NCBI GenBank assembly: GCA_016800925.1 | Contig: JABCPU010000093.1 | Location: 1 to 64,000 of the forward strand | DNA length: 64,000 bases | Direction of reading: 5' to 3' | Source of the DNA: Suillus spraguei | Lineage: Eukaryota; Basidiomycota; Agaricomycetes; Boletales; Suillaceae | In this document: positions 47,117 to 59,197 of the stretch, piece by piece | Layout: every line of letters starts with the position of its first letter | How positions within the stretch are numbered: position 1 is the stretch's first letter | Made by a program: the position numbers and the translations under genes | Notes under the pieces: model-generated | Seen by the model: the letters and a program-made list of their open reading frames with translations, nothing else | Told to the model about the DNA's origin: nothing | Database searches by the model: none

Positions 47117-48670
47117 ATGACTTTGCGGGATGCGCTCCTAGCAGGTCTCAACAGTCTACCAGGCACTCGTGAGTTCCATCTTCATGTCTTGGTCTCATCA
47201 CCCAGGAAGCACGGGAACCTATTCCCGTTTGCAAATCCACGACCGAGGTCGTACTTGCAGGATATTTTGATTCTGCTTTCCGAACAACCCACACCAGACT
47301 CTCCCTCCGTCTTCGTCTCTGCAATTGAGGCATGCGTGTATAACATCCCGACGACGTCCTGTGCGATATTGTATGTCTCAAAAGTCGACTCTACTGGGCA
47401 AGCAACCTCCCCATCTCCCACACCAGCTCTTGTTCGCGCACTCTTGCTGTTCTACGCAGACCCTGTCACACGTCCCATCTCCGCTGCCCGTCTGTGGATT
47501 CACGTATTTGCAAGAGCACAAAATCAATATCTATTCCCCAACTCTTCAGAATACCCGAAAAAACACCCCCTGAGCGACGTCAAGCTCTGTGCTTGGTGGA
47601 AACACCAATTCAGCACTGTCGTGGCCGAGTTAGCGTCTCGCGTGGGTGATACCTGCCGTACGAAACTATATTACATTCTACCCGGTCTCACCGAGTTTGA
47701 AGCTCATCACTCGCTGGAGAGGGTATACCCATCGACTGGTTCGACGTCCAGTTGGACATACGGTCACCCTTATTCCCAGGACGAAATCCCTCTACCATGT
47801 CCTTGTCCTTCGGGAGGCGATTCGCCCCGTCATCTAGGACAATGTATACCGTCATTTGATGATGACCCCAAATCTCGTTTCATTGATGAGATTGCGTACA
47901 CGACGGATGCGGATGGGGTGAGGTCCCCAGAGCGAAAACGCCCGAGAGCGGATACGTTAAAGACACACGAAGAAGACACATTATCAGCCGACGCTTCAGA
48001 AAAGAAGGAAGGTCGGAGTAAAAAAGAGGACCAGACGCTTAAAGAAGTCAAGAAGGTGTCTGTGGAAGAATTCTGGGAGCGGATGTCATTCCGACAGGAA
48101 TGTATTGCAGGGGCAGTCACCGGGTTTTTCGTCATTGCTATCTCTGCCACCATCAGACCGGCTTCGACACTCTCGATGAGTGAAGTCTCACCGCTCGCGC
48201 CCCAACCAGGGCAGGTTTCATCACAAATGAACAAACGTGTGTTGACGTCATTATTAACTGCTCACGAATTTCCATCTGTGGAAAAAGCGGTTTGGTCAAC
48301 TAAAGTAATTGAAGATTCTATACGAGGGTTGTGCGATGGTCTCAAGTCGAATCCTCCTCCGCTTGTCGTACCAGACAGGTCTGGCCGACAAACGCCTGAG
48401 CCAGACCCTGTTCGGACCACTCTAGCACCTCCACGGACGCCCCCACCTCGTCTTATAAATGGGAAGAGGCCGATTGTTGACGTATCTCCCAATCCATTTC
48501 CGGAGCCGGTTGCTTCTCTGGAAACATACCGCTCGTACATATATGGTTCGATTGCGGTCAAAAATCGCCCACCGCCGACAAAGGAACGCGGCGAAGTTAC
48601 AAGCGCTGGTAACGGCACACCTCCAGTAATCACGGTGCTGACAGCGAGGAAGAAGCGGACGAAATCGTAA
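47117..48670 (+). CDS. RTT109: Histone acetyltransferase Rtt109 (H3K56)
   Basis: Rtt109 is the fungal-specific enzyme that acetylates histone H3 Lys56 (and N-terminal lysines) with the chaperones Asf1 and Vps75, in DNA replication and repair. A single exon of 517 codons. Family marks: LRDALLAGLNSLPGTREFHL at the N terminus, VLVSSPRKHGNLFPFANPR, YLQDILILLSEQ, then ISAARLWIHVFARAQNQYLF, VKLCAWWKHQF and, after an acidic/basic insert with a likely nuclear signal (SPERKRPRAD), FWERMSFRQECIAGAVTGFF, the conserved C-terminal lobe of the domain. The tail is Pro-rich and ends in RKKRTKS. I start at 47117 (MTLRDALL), where similarity begins, rather than at 47006. The gene has no introns, unusual among its neighbours. 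Confidence 0.9.
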   Translation: MTLRDALLAGLNSLPGTREFHLHVLVSSPRKHGNLFPFANPRPRSYLQDILILLSEQPTPDSPSVFVSAIEACVYNIPTTSCAILYVSKVDSTGQATSPSPTPALVRALLLFYADPVTRPISAARLWIHVFARAQNQYLFPNSSEYPKKHPLSDVKLCAWWKHQFSTVVAELASRVGDTCRTKLYYILPGLTEFEAHHSLERVYPSTGSTSSWTYGHPYSQDEIPLPCPCPSGGDSPRHLGQCIPSFDDDPKSRFIDEIAYTTDADGVRSPERKRPRADTLKTHEEDTLSADASEKKEGRSKKEDQTLKEVKKVSVEEFWERMSFRQECIAGAVTGFFVIAISATIRPASTLSMSEVSPLAPQPGQVSSQMNKRVLTSLLTAHEFPSVEKAVWSTKVIEDSIRGLCDGLKSNPPPLVVPDRSGRQTPEPDPVRTTLAPPRTPPPRLINGKRPIVDVSPNPFPEPVASLETYRSYIYGSIAVKNRPPPTKERGEVTSAGNGTPPVITVLTARKKRTKS

Positions 48671-49847
48671 AGGGATGCGCGGTAAATAACGGTGCAGCCT
48701 ATTATGTGATATGTGTACTTATAGATTTGAAATAGGCTTCTAGGAGGCTACCGCGTTTACGTCGCTGGTGTTGACGTATGGGTTTCACTGGCTTGTAGGA
48801 GAGTGTCGCGGGTACCCATTTATGGGGTGTAATGCTGTTGTTTATGAAAGAGATGCTAACGCCTCGCGCTAGGCTGATGATCGGATCTTGGACCGTGTAC
48901 TTCATGGGGGAGGGTGGTTACGGGGCAGACTACCAGGCTCTGATGAGAAGGAATCCAAATTTGAATTTGGATCTAGGTCTGGACCTCGATTTAGTTCTGT
49001 CGAAGATTCTTGTTGTAAGTATCATTATCTGTTAGGGTGCTACACTGTTACGTCTGAAAAATGATAAGGAGTTAAAAGTGAGATTAGTTTTCGGGTGAGA
49101 AATTGGGTTGGATGGGTTAAATGAAGTCGGTTACAATACATATGCATATGGCGTTCTTTTTCTGTTGTACGCTGTTTTTAGAAGACTGGAGGTTATTGTG
49201 TCGAAGCAGAGGGTACCCACGAGTGTTACGGTATAATAAGGATTGGTTGGGGACGTGATGGCAGTCCTACTTTTAACCCGCATGGTGCTTTTTCCCTTGT
49301 AACCAAGTCATGCAATGAGGCAGCTACAGGGTATATCAGCTACGCCCAGTTTGAGTTCACATATGGTATCGGTTGCGAAGGAAGAGTACTTACTCAACTT
49401 GTGATAAGTCAAACTTTGAGAACCCCACGGGTGAACGTAAGACAGGAGAGTCGAACCTAGCAGAGTTCACGGCAGAATGACTGTGTGATTATAGGTCTCC
49501 ATATGCCTCGAGGCCTTAACATCGGATAGCCGCGACATCGGATAATGATTTACTACTGTGAAGTTTACCGAAAGCCGAGTTGCAGATTGGCAGTGTTAGC
49601 ATAGTGTTGCACAGGTGATAGATGATGGGTAGGATGTGATGATGATCTTTTGCTGTGCTACCACTGGACTTAATTAAAAAGCCTCTATCATGATCTCGCC
49701 ATTGGAACGGTCTCAATTACGCGAACTGTCGAAACTTCTTGCAGAAGCAGCGCCAACCTGTGATTCGAATTCATTTTTGGTTCATATCCAAACTCTTTCA
49801 ATTGAATTCATACTTTATTTTGATTTCTCATTCGGTTCCGTTTCAAC
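48671..49847. other. Intergenic region
   Basis: No gene recognised. The only frames are 60-70 codons long and compositionally odd (for example a NLNLDLGLDLDLVL-type run from a GATCTAGGTCTGGACCTCGAT-like repeat near 48960-49000). Confidence 0.4.
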
Positions 49848-49893
49848 TACAACGACGACGACGACGACAACGACGACGCCGACGACGACGACC
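49848..49893. repeat. ACG trinucleotide microsatellite
   Basis: Near-perfect (ACG)n with two ACA and one CCG interruption, ending directly before the chosen start codon of the next gene. It would encode poly-Thr if translation began upstream at 49690, so it is either leader DNA or a variable N-terminal tract. Confidence 0.8.
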
Positions 49894-51965
49894 ATGTCCG
49901 TCAATCACGCTCCACAGTCTCTACCTTCCTTTGCACAGGCATTTAGCAACTCTTCTCTTAGTTCAATTCCAAATTCTAATAACGCGTTACCACCAATTCA
50001 ACCAAGAACTCATCATACAATTTCCCCATCACGACAACCTAGCGTAGAACAGTTAAGAAACTCTAGAAAACGTTCTAGGGAAGACGTAGCAGTCCGTCGT
50101 GAAAGTACAGATGATTCTGGGTACGTCCAATCCTTATTTTAATATCCCTTCTCAATCAAAATTATAGCCGCCAGTCACCCAGAGTCGTTAGAATCAAGGA
50201 GGAAGATGACCCTGATGATAGTCTCATTGATTCCCCTTCCCCTCCTCAAATCAGCTCTCCTATTGTCATTCCACCGTCACCAAAGAAGCGACGAGTGACT
50301 GTGAGTGGTACCACACTCCCTCCCTCAACAGCCCCTTCGTCCTCTGAAATATCAATATCACATTCAACCCCAATCACTTCTGCGGTTATAACAATATCAA
50401 CTGGAGAAGATGTTCAGTTAAGGTCTACCCTAAAACAGCAGCTCATCGAACAGCGCAGACCAAGTTTCGCTGCTCCCCCCGGTCCAAGCACCTTGCTCTC
50501 AGCTGCTATTAATAACGGTACTTCATCCTCTTCTGCCACTTATTCTCCTCCAGAAGGTTCCTTGGCAGCATCAAAGCTGAGCCTCCCAAGGTTGGGTAGA
50601 CGTAGTCCCAATACAGCCACCCGTCCAAGTGGAAATACTCTTCCATCTGGCAGTCGTGCGACTGTTCAATCACAGCCACTCACCCCACCTCCTATGATCG
50701 TCCCGAGTCAGCAACCGCTCTCTCTCACAGCCAGTCAAAATCAACCCGAGGCACCACTGAAAAGCCCTCCTTCAAACTCCCTACCACCTCCCCCTATAAG
50801 TTTCGCACGTCGTCGCGCAGCTCAGTCCGGTGGTCGCAAAAGAAAGCCCGCTGATATTGTCATCAGTCCTCGTGGTACTCATTCTTCCGACTCGCTCGCA
50901 CCTGTTATACAAAGCGCCCCTCCAGTCCCAGAATTCGGTCGGTTTCCCATGGCTTTACCACGACTTCCAACCGCTCTCAGCGGAAACCAGACCACGCGGA
51001 GAGTAGCCACTAACGTTCCTCCAACACCGACCCGATTTGGCTTGCAGCACACGATAGGTCCCTCGGTAAGCGCGCCCAAGACAGCGACTACAAGATCTCC
51101 TCCTGCTATACCGATCGCTAGTTCATTAGTCCCGCCTACACCCCGTGCCCTCCAACATCCCGGTTACTCAGGAGACAAATCTGCATTCCTAGCGCCTTTC
51201 GAAGTTTTCTATGACGCGCTAAACGACGCGAAGCAGATGAAAAACTGGCTGTCTGAGCAGCTCCAAAAATCAAATGCACTCCTCCAATCTCTGCAGAAGG
51301 TGGATGCGGTCGTTGAAGATTTGGTGGAGAAACGGACACGGTCGATGCAGGAGGAGATGCAGAGTATGCGTCAGCGCATGGATTCGTTGGAAGAGGCGCT
51401 TCGTGCTGTGCGTGCTGATTCAGCGCGGAATCGGAGTATGAGCAACGGCGGTGTTGGGTTCTCCCAGTCAAAGTTCCACCAAAATGGACTGTCGAGTTCG
51501 GGTTCGGAACCGTCTTCGTCGTACAGATTCCCAACCACTACTAGCACTGAGCAACGCAGACGGGTGTCGCCGCCTAGTTGGGGTACCGATAAAGACAAGG
51601 ACCGCGCCGCTTCTCGTTCTCCTGATACGGACCGTGACCGTCGAATGTCAGCCTCTGTCGCACGGTTAGAAGCCCCGCGTTCCGACCAGGGCCAATCTCA
51701 ATCTCAAATGCCTTTTTCGCCATTCGCTGCTACACCCAGTCGTGGTGTCGTGCCTGCGGCTAACCCAAAAGGCACACCACCACTACGATCCCAGGCCGTA
51801 CCTGGGCCTGAGCGTTCAAATACGCTTCGCCAAACACAAGCAGATGGGACACGACCACCAGGTAGGATGTATTACCCGGGCTCGGGAACGTTCAATGGTG
51901 GCGGTGGAAGCGGGAGCACCGAGACGACAAGAGGCGAGAGCCATAAAAACGCGGAAGAGCGCTGA
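49894..51965 (+). CDS. Basidiomycete-type coiled-coil protein of unknown function (674 aa)
   Basis: Exons 49894-50120 and 50168-51965 join in phase. The start MSVNHAPQSLPSFAQAFS begins a segment (SLPSFAQAFSNSSL..NALPPIQPR) that I recall from the N termini of other basidiomycete hypothetical proteins; an in-frame ATG at 49690 would add 68 residues including a poly-Thr tract. The middle is Ser/Pro-rich and probably disordered, with basic nuclear-signal-like patches (SPKKRRVTV, GGRKRKPAD). A single ordered block follows: KSAFLAPFEVFYDALNDAKQM, then a coiled coil (WLSEQLQKSNALLQSLQKVD to MRQRMDSLEEALRAV). The tail is low-complexity with SPDTDRDRRMS and GGGGSGS. Nuclear location is inferred only from the basic patches. 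I know no function. Confidence 0.75.
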
Positions 51966-52877
51966 CTTTTATTCGCATTCCACTGATTTCATGCTATGTC
52001 AGCGCGGCTTTTCTCGATGTCACGATGCCAATCATCGCTCTCTTTCGACATGCCATGCGTACCACGCTTTCCTCGATGCTATCGACCATTCTTGCACTCT
52101 GCTCTACGTTCTGTATGACCGTATTTCAACTGTGCGGCGATCTTGGACAATGTTATGTCACAGTTATCTCTTCTGATTTATCGCATGCATGCGTTCTCAT
52201 CTAGTTACAGCACAGCCGCTTTCGAGTTCTGTTCTCTATTCGCATGTTGTCTGGTCCTTTTCGTACTCCGTTTGTTGATGGGCCGACGCGAGTCTACATC
52301 ATGATGGATATCATATCATATACGTACTCATCTCCCTCTTATCTTTCTCTCTCTTTCATGACCCATTCCCCATCTTTTTTTTCGTTCTCACTTCTCATTA
52401 AGTGCTCCGTTATATATATGTACTTATAGCTATAGCTGTTTTCGCAATAGAAGTCGAAGTTTACACTTTTTTAAATCCTTCTGGTTCCCACTAGTACTGA
52501 TTCTTTTCACTAAGCCAAGTTTTCAAGTTTTCAACTCAGAATGTTCCGAATAGCGCTCGAGCGGTGCTCGGCTCCATTGACATATGGAAGGATTTGTTTT
52601 TCTGGTCAAACTCTCTCTTAGATCACCCGGATCGGCAAGATACGCCTGAAGAAGCTTATGACCGTGTCCAGAGTTCGGGAGAGAAGTCCGCGAATTAGAG
52701 CGGTCACTGTTCATGCTGAGTTGCTGACCGATGCGGTTGAACTATAAATTTCGGACCGTCTTTACTGCCGTGGGATATGTTAATACCCGTCGGTCACGGT
52801 CACTGGTCATCCGACCCACTCGACATGAGACGTCATCCCAGTACTAGTGCGTCCATAAAGAATACTCCTAGAGTACT
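51966..52877. other. Intergenic region
   Basis: CT-rich 3' UTR-like sequence to about 52440, then no recognisable gene up to the glutathione S-transferase start. Confidence 0.4.
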
Positions 52878-54003
52878 ATGCAAGTCGCCTTTAACCGTCT
52901 CAGTTCCGTAGCAAGAACATTATCACTAAACACAATCACTCGTAATATGTCTGTATCCGTGCCGCCTGTACATGTGTCCAAGCCCAAGCCTTTTGTTCTG
53001 TATACCGCTGGAACTCCCAACGGACGCAAAGTTAGCGTTTTCCTGGAAGAGCTTAAAGCAGTTTATGGGGAAAAGGTTGATTATGAGTGAGTGCTTCCCT
53101 CTCCTCCTGGGACCTGAACGAATCCTAGATTCTTACTATGACAGCGTCGAGAAAATAGACATTGGACGCAATGTCCAAAAAGAGCCCTGGTTCATCAAGT
53201 TGAACCCAAACGGGCGCATTCCAGTGCTAGTCGATCGCGCACGGGAAGACTTTGCAGTGTTCGAGACGGCTGCTATTTTACTTTATCTCGAACAGCATTA
53301 TGATCCGGAGAGGAAGCTTGGGTTTGACCCTGTGTCGCAGCCTGACGATTATAGCGAAATGCTTCAGTGGATATTCTGGGCGGTGAGTACTCTTCTGAGT
53401 TTTGGTAGGATTTAGTATCGATGACGCGGTTGTTCTAGCATGGAGGCGTTGGTCCTATGCAAGGGCAAGGTCTGTAAATTCGAACATGACGTTAGAAGTT
53501 TTGAGTTGACCCGGCGCAGCGAATCATTTTAATAAGTTTGCACCCGTGGACATCCCCTATGCGAAGGATCGTGAGTTATTTCTTTTGCTTGATGTTATAT
53601 GCGCCTGACGATGATAACTTTAGGTTATATTTTGGAAACAAAGCGCCTCTACGGCGTGATGGAGATCCGCCTCGCAGATCGTGATTACCTCGCTGGGCCC
53701 GGCAGAGGTGTGTATAGTGCTGCAGACATCAACGTTTTCCCATGGTGGGTTGGAGCTTCCAGCTTTGTTTCGTTTTGTTTGCCCAGGCGTTCCGCTGAGG
53801 TTCTGGCTCTGGCTCTTTTTATTCAGGATTAGGGCTCATCAGTTCACGGGTATCGAGTCTCTTGATGAGTGGCCTAGTCTCCAGGTAGGTTTGCAGAAGT
53901 GTTTTGTTTCGTGCGCCTTGTTCTAAAGTTTTGATCTGTTTAGATGTGGTTAGGTCGCCTCGAAAGTCGTAAAGCTGTTCAAGATGGCCTCGCTATCCCG
54001 TAG
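52878..54003 (+). CDS. Glutathione S-transferase (Ure2p-like/nu class)
   Basis: GSTs conjugate glutathione to electrophiles or reduce disulfides. Exons 52878-53086, 53145-53382, 53439-53469, 53520-53570, 53624-53744, 53827-53884 and 53944-54003 give 255 aa in phase. The thioredoxin-like half begins [23 protein letters not shown] (the TxNGxKV region that binds glutathione in Ure2p-type enzymes), then [11 protein letters not shown] and [15 protein letters not shown] (the Glu-Thr/Ser glutathione-gamma-Glu motif). The alpha-helical half has [21 protein letters not shown], the short exons typical of this fungal family, [16 protein letters not shown], the N-capping-box-like [11 protein letters not shown] and [15 protein letters not shown]. 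The first ATG adds ~23 basic residues ([21 protein letters not shown]), a plausible mitochondrial presequence; the ATG at 52947 (MSVSVPP) would give a cytosolic form. Confidence 0.92.
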
Positions 54004-55006
54004 TGTACTCGTAGCGCCGGGTCTGGTGTTCTAGCGTTCCAAGAACAATCTCTTTTGGCATTTCTATTTTTACACCGAGTTGTTGTATGATGCTTACTCA
54101 TTGGTTTGACGTGTCAGCAGGTGAAGTCGAGCATCTAGATTTGGTTTTCTGAAACGCCCAATACTGCCGAGACAGTATGGCAACGTGAGCAGGTGAAGAA
54201 GCCGCGCTGTGCAAAGCTTGAATACCCTCGGACAAGTTCAGTTGATGGCGGCGTGATATCGATATCACCGTACCTGCATGTCTCACCGTCCAGGTCATTG
54301 GATCGTCTTTCTTGGATCTCACAAATCCTTCCAGCACAAATATTTTGGATCGGACTACAGCAGGGTCGGACAGTGTGAACATTAGTGATCTTTGGAGGCT
54401 GATCGAACTCCACAGTGCAATCAACTCGAAGGAAGAGAATACCTCCGGGGTCATTACGCTGTTTCTCAGCATCTGAACATGCGAACTAGCAGACATCCCT
54501 GACGCGATTACATCCATGATCAAGTCCTCGTGATGATTCTCGTAAAAGATGTCCCAGAATGGAAATTACCCGCCGCTTGGCTTGCAATTTCGAATTTCGA
54601 TATCTTACTTTCTCAAGTCGCGGTTACCCTAAGTGCGACACTTTCCAGTTGTCTGCATGTTTGTTTCTATTACTGACATTTTTGTCAAACACAAGATGTT
54701 TCCATGCTTATCAAGAGTTGTTGGACATGACAAGAATTGCTCGCTTGGCCTCTCTAACAGCGTTCAATGGGGAACTCGGATGGCTCGCACCGGTTTTCTC
54801 CTGTTGGCTAGCGCTAACTTTGTGAGGTATGTCGCTTGACAAATGAACTCGATATTACATATACTTATCACATCAATAGCTGAGTCTGTCAATGATAGAG
54901 GTAGGTTATAAATACAGACGAATCGTTCGTATCATCAAATCAACGCAGTTCGTTGGACATCTACCTCTGCACTTGGCTCCTTACAGCTCATCCCTGACCC
55001 AGTGGG
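54004..55006. other. Intergenic region upstream of the MFS array
   Basis: A 141-codon open frame on the minus strand (54098-54523) and an 88-codon frame on plus (54559-54825) show no recognised family. The segment CGCTTGACAAAT near 54835 recurs upstream of the second MFS copy (near 57600), so the duplicated unit includes some upstream DNA. Confidence 0.45.
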
Positions 55007-56789
55007 ATGGATACCTCCGATTCTCATGGAATCATGGCAGACGAGATAACGCCTCTGGTACCTGCAAAGCGCTCGAAGAAACCCAAAACACCCCTTCCAA
55101 AACTTCAGATAGGCATACTTGTCACGCTGCAACTCGCGGAACCCATCGCTTCGACGTCTATATTCCCGTACATCAATCAGGTATGGCTTTGCAATCACAA
55201 CAGTTCTCTTCGATGTACCACCTTTGATACTGTTTTACTCTCTTAGCTAATCAGGGAACTTGGAATCACCGGGGGTGACGATGCGGCCGTAGGATATTAT
55301 GCTGGACTGATTGTAAGTGGCGGGGTTATGGCTTGCGAGAGTAGTTCCCTCATCAGATGTGATTGACAGGAGTCCCTATTTTTCGTCGCGCAGGCACTGA
55401 CGGTGCTGAGGTGGGCTCGGTTGTCTGACCGCATTGGGCGCAAGCCGGTGTTAGTAATGGGATTATCAGGAATTTGCATTTCGATGCTATGTTTCGGCCT
55501 CTCGACGACCTTCTGGAGCCTTGTCGCCAGGTATGTCTTCAATCGAAGGAACAATGTGTATCATTGACATGGTCTCTCTAGCCGCTGCCTGTGCGGTTTT
55601 CTGAATGGCAATGTTGTAGTAATGAAAACTATGATGGGAGAATTGACGGACTCTACAAATATGGCTCAGGGACTCGCCTTAATCCCGATCGTCTGGTGCA
55701 TCGGAGGTTTTCTTGGGTAAGTGGCCGTTGCTGGTTGTGGATGATGGAGATGGCAAATATTGAGGTCGATGTGTCAGTCCTTTAATGGGAGGAACACTTG
55801 CGCGACCGCAAGATCATTGGCCCGCATTATTCTCCGGTCCATTTTGGAGAGATTACCCATACTTTCTGCCTTGTGCAGTGGCAGCCGGTCTGCTCTTCCT
55901 GGCCCTTATCATGATGACATTGTTCTTAGAGGAAGTGAGTTCTACATACCTGCCATATCGTACATACCACTCACGATCAGTAGACATTGTCGACAAAACG
56001 TCGACCGAACTTCACTTCAACTACGATTAGCGTTTCAAGTAGTCCCGACAGAGAATCACTCGCTCAAAAACCAGTGGCAAATATGTCCTTGCGATCTCTA
56101 TTCACTCCTTCCGTTGTTATTCCGATTGCAAACTACACTATGCTCAGTCTCCTTGATATTTCTTGCAAGGTTCTTTTGCCACTGTTCTTTTCAACACCCA
56201 CTTATCTCGGCGGTCTTGGATTTGATCCCGTTGCTATTGGTCGTGGATGGCGTTGTTTGGGATCACCGATGGTATCTTTCAGGCATTATTCTTTGCCAGA
56301 ATCGTCGATTGGATTGGTCCAAAACGTCTATTTTGTATCTCAGTGTCGTGCTACGCACCACTCGTGGCCATGTTTCCGATGATGTCGTGGATTTTACACG
56401 CAAGAGGCGAAGTTGATCATGCGATCACATTTGCCTTGCTTTGCCAACTAGTTGTATTAGTTACATGGGATATGGCATATGGTGCGTATTGCAATAAAAT
56501 TGTCTTATCATTACAAGTAACCTATTTCTTTGCAGGGACTATTTTCATGTTTATCACAGCCTCTGCTCCTACAAACAGTGTTCTAGGCGCTATCAATGGC
56601 CTTGGCCAAACGTCTGCTGCGGTGGCTCGTGCCATTGGTCCCGCCGTGGCGACTTCACTCTTTGCTGCGTCGAAGGAACACAACCTTCTAGGAGGAAATG
56701 CAGTCTTTGTCATCTTAATTATGTTGGGCGGTGGATTTAGATGGTTAGCGTCCCAGCTGCCAGATGAGGTACAAGACAGGGATGAGTGA
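55007..56789 (+). CDS. MFS transporter (ZIF1/DHA1-like), tandem copy 1, one frameshift
   Basis: A proton-coupled major-facilitator transporter with 12 expected membrane helices. Exons 55007-55180, 55247-55312, 55370-55530, 55582-55716, 55778-55934, 55984-56481 and 56536-56789, each the same length as in copy 3 except exon 6. Start MDTSDSHGI matches MDTSDSPRT of copy 3. Motifs: TPLPKLQIGIL, FPYINQLIRELGITGGDD, the MFS motif A RLSDRIGRKPVL between helices 2 and 3, GFLNGNVVVMKTMMGELTD, PYFLPCAVAAGLLFLAL, ANMSLRSLFTPSVVIPIANY and GAINGLGQTSAAVARAIGP. In exon 6 the frame breaks near 56240-56246 (GGTCGTGG against GGCTCGTGG in copy 3): one base is missing. With it restored the protein is 481 aa. Given other one-base errors in the window, I treat it as a gene, probably intact in the genome. 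Confidence 0.82.
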
Positions 56790-57749
56790 GAGGTGATTCT
56801 CACAAACGGAATCGATATCAGATTGCATTGTGATTGGATTCGTGTTCATCACTGAATACTGAATCGGGGTAGGCATCTAGATCTTGTTTCTAAGCATTGG
56901 ATTTAGAGCTGGTTGGACGATATCATTTGTATTCTAGAATCTAGAAGCGAGCTGTTCAGGCTGGGACAGCTTCGCATTCTAGCATAGTTGTTCGCCGGTT
57001 TTCACACTAGTTTGAACAAGTCAAAACGGACATCAACATCAAAAATGATGCCGGGTCGGAGTTCAAGATTTGAGAAAGTATATCATTTGAACTACACTAT
57101 CATAGCAACCCGCCACTGACATGCAGGGTAGACGGCTCTTTGTAAACATGCGATTTTTGCCGGCATGAACAGTGCGATCCTTTGGTCTAACTTGTAACTG
57201 ACTGAGCTCACAGTACGTACAGGATAACCAATTTATGCAGAGCCATTCTAGACGCATGTGTCACTTTCTCCTCATATGACGGATCATGTGGACTCGCAAA
57301 CAAACAACTTTACAGTGATGACAGTGCGGGATTCATACTCAAGTCAACTTCAAGTCCGGGCCCCGAAGGTCACCTACCCATTCAAGCTAGAGTAATGATA
57401 ACTTCGCAGGGTACAACTTCCTAATCGTTTATACTATCATTTATCTCTGGCGGTCTTTGGCACTAGTACCGACTTGCCTGTTCGAGCACATGGCCATGTT
57501 TCCATGCTCGTTGATCGTTCAAATTACTCAATTATTGCTGGATACGGTAGGCACCTGCAAAATGGCACGCGTGGGGGACATCGTCCGTTTCAGATATGTT
57601 GCTTGACAAATTCTTCGACAGCTGACCATATTATATGTGACGTTGTGCAGGCTATAGATACACATCTGCGAGTCGTTCATTTCATGTCGGGGCAGCTGGC
57701 TACGCCTCTGGACTTAAGGCTTGTCTTGTTTAAGCCCTCACTCACCAGG
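56790..57749. other. Spacer between MFS copies 1 and 2
   Basis: No recognised gene. Its right part includes upstream sequence shared with copy 1. Confidence 0.4.
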
Positions 57750-58642
57750 ATTGACACCTCTGAACCTCCGATTCCCCTCGTATAATAGCAAGAGATCACG
57801 CATCTGTTCCCTGCGGAGGCCTCGAAGAAGCCTGAAAACACCTTTTCCAAAACGCCAAATAGGCATACTAATGGTACTGCAACTTGCAGAAACTCATCAC
57901 TTCGACATCTATATCAATCAGGTATGACTTCACAATGTCGATATTTTCCTTGATGCACGATTTTATATTATTTCGCTCTTTCAGCTTATCAGCCTCGGAC
58001 TTGGAACCACTGGAAGCAACCATGCGGCCATAGGCATCGTAGGTGCTGAGGTTGTCATAGTCTACTATCGGATATGTTCAACAGGAATATCTGTTTTTCG
58101 TCGCGCAGGCATTGACGGTACTGAAGTGGACTAGGCTGTCTGATCGCAAGCCGGTCACGTTGGTAATTGAACCTTCAGGTACTTGCATTTTGACATGTGT
58201 TTCAGTTTCAACGACCTTCTGGGGTCTTGTTTTTAGGCGTGTCTTCAGCTGATGGGTTTACCTAGCCACTGCATGTGATGTTTGCTAGATGGCAATGTGA
58301 GAATGATTGGGATTCTACAAATATAGCTCAGGCGTTTTCCACGTTCTTGATTGTCTGGTGCATTGGAGACTTTGTTGGGCAAGTGAGACCATTGATTACG
58401 GAGATGACAAACGCATGTCAATCGGCGGAGCACTCGTGCGGCCGCAAGATCAATCGCCAAATCTATTTCCCATACTTTCTGTCTTGCGCAGTGGCAGCCT
58501 GTCTGTTTGTTCTAGCCCTTTTCATAATCGTAGGTCCTATATACTTGCATTATCGTACACGACCGGGCAGACATAGTTAACAAGCATCGACCAAGGCTGG
58601 CGTTAGTTACGCTCGGTGTTTCAAGTGGTGAATCACTGACAC
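57750..58642 (+). pseudogene. MFS transporter, decayed tandem copy 2
   Basis: This is a relic of the same transporter. Exon 1 survives at about 57750-57921 but the start codon is ATT instead of ATG, and a premature stop follows ten codons later. Further recognisable pieces are VLQLAETHHFDIYINQ, SLGLGTTGSNHAA, the LSGTCI-like segment, DGNV, GALVRPQDQ (near 58425-58450) and YFLSCAVAACLF (near 58475). Matching ends near 58642, at the SISSGESL point of exon 6. Everything that would encode the last six helices is gone. Several stops and frame shifts make it a certain pseudogene. Confidence 0.85.
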
Positions 58643-59197
58643 CGTCTGACCCCATGTAAACGCTTGAAAATGCAACTTGCGCACACTCCACGATTTGTGG
58701 AATACCTTGCTCGTGTTTCTTGAAGTTAGAATGACCTCCCAATTAGCGGGCACCCTCGTGCACAACACCTAAAGTGTAGAGTTCGCAATACACTCATCAG
58801 ACTTTGTTGACTTTGTGGCGTTCAATATTTCATATTAGATATATATAGCTGCTAGTCATTGCGTTATTTCTAACCCTCTACATATGCATGCTGAACACAA
58901 CAGCGACACGACTTGCTTATTCAATAACGTTCAACTGCTATAGCTGTACTACAACGGTACGTGGTTCTACTGTCTGTTTCCACGTATTATCATATGAACC
59001 GATCATGTCTTGGTCGTAGAAATGTCACGGTATAAAACTTCATAACTCCGGACAGCCCCGTTATCGGAGTTTTGTCCTGTCCCTATAGTATGCTGCTGGC
59101 AAAATCACAGGAATAACTTCAAAGCAGTTTAATTTCGCTGCCAGCGTCTTCTTCATCGGGACTCACAAGACTCGCTGGATTCTTAGACTGAGTCTCC
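58643..59197. other. Spacer between MFS copies 2 and 3
   Basis: No recognised gene; presumably holds the promoter of copy 3. Confidence 0.4.

Noticed and set aside
49848..49893. Possible CRISPR-like or satellite array
   Set aside because: It is a plain trinucleotide microsatellite without spacers. No CRISPR array is expected or seen in this eukaryotic window.
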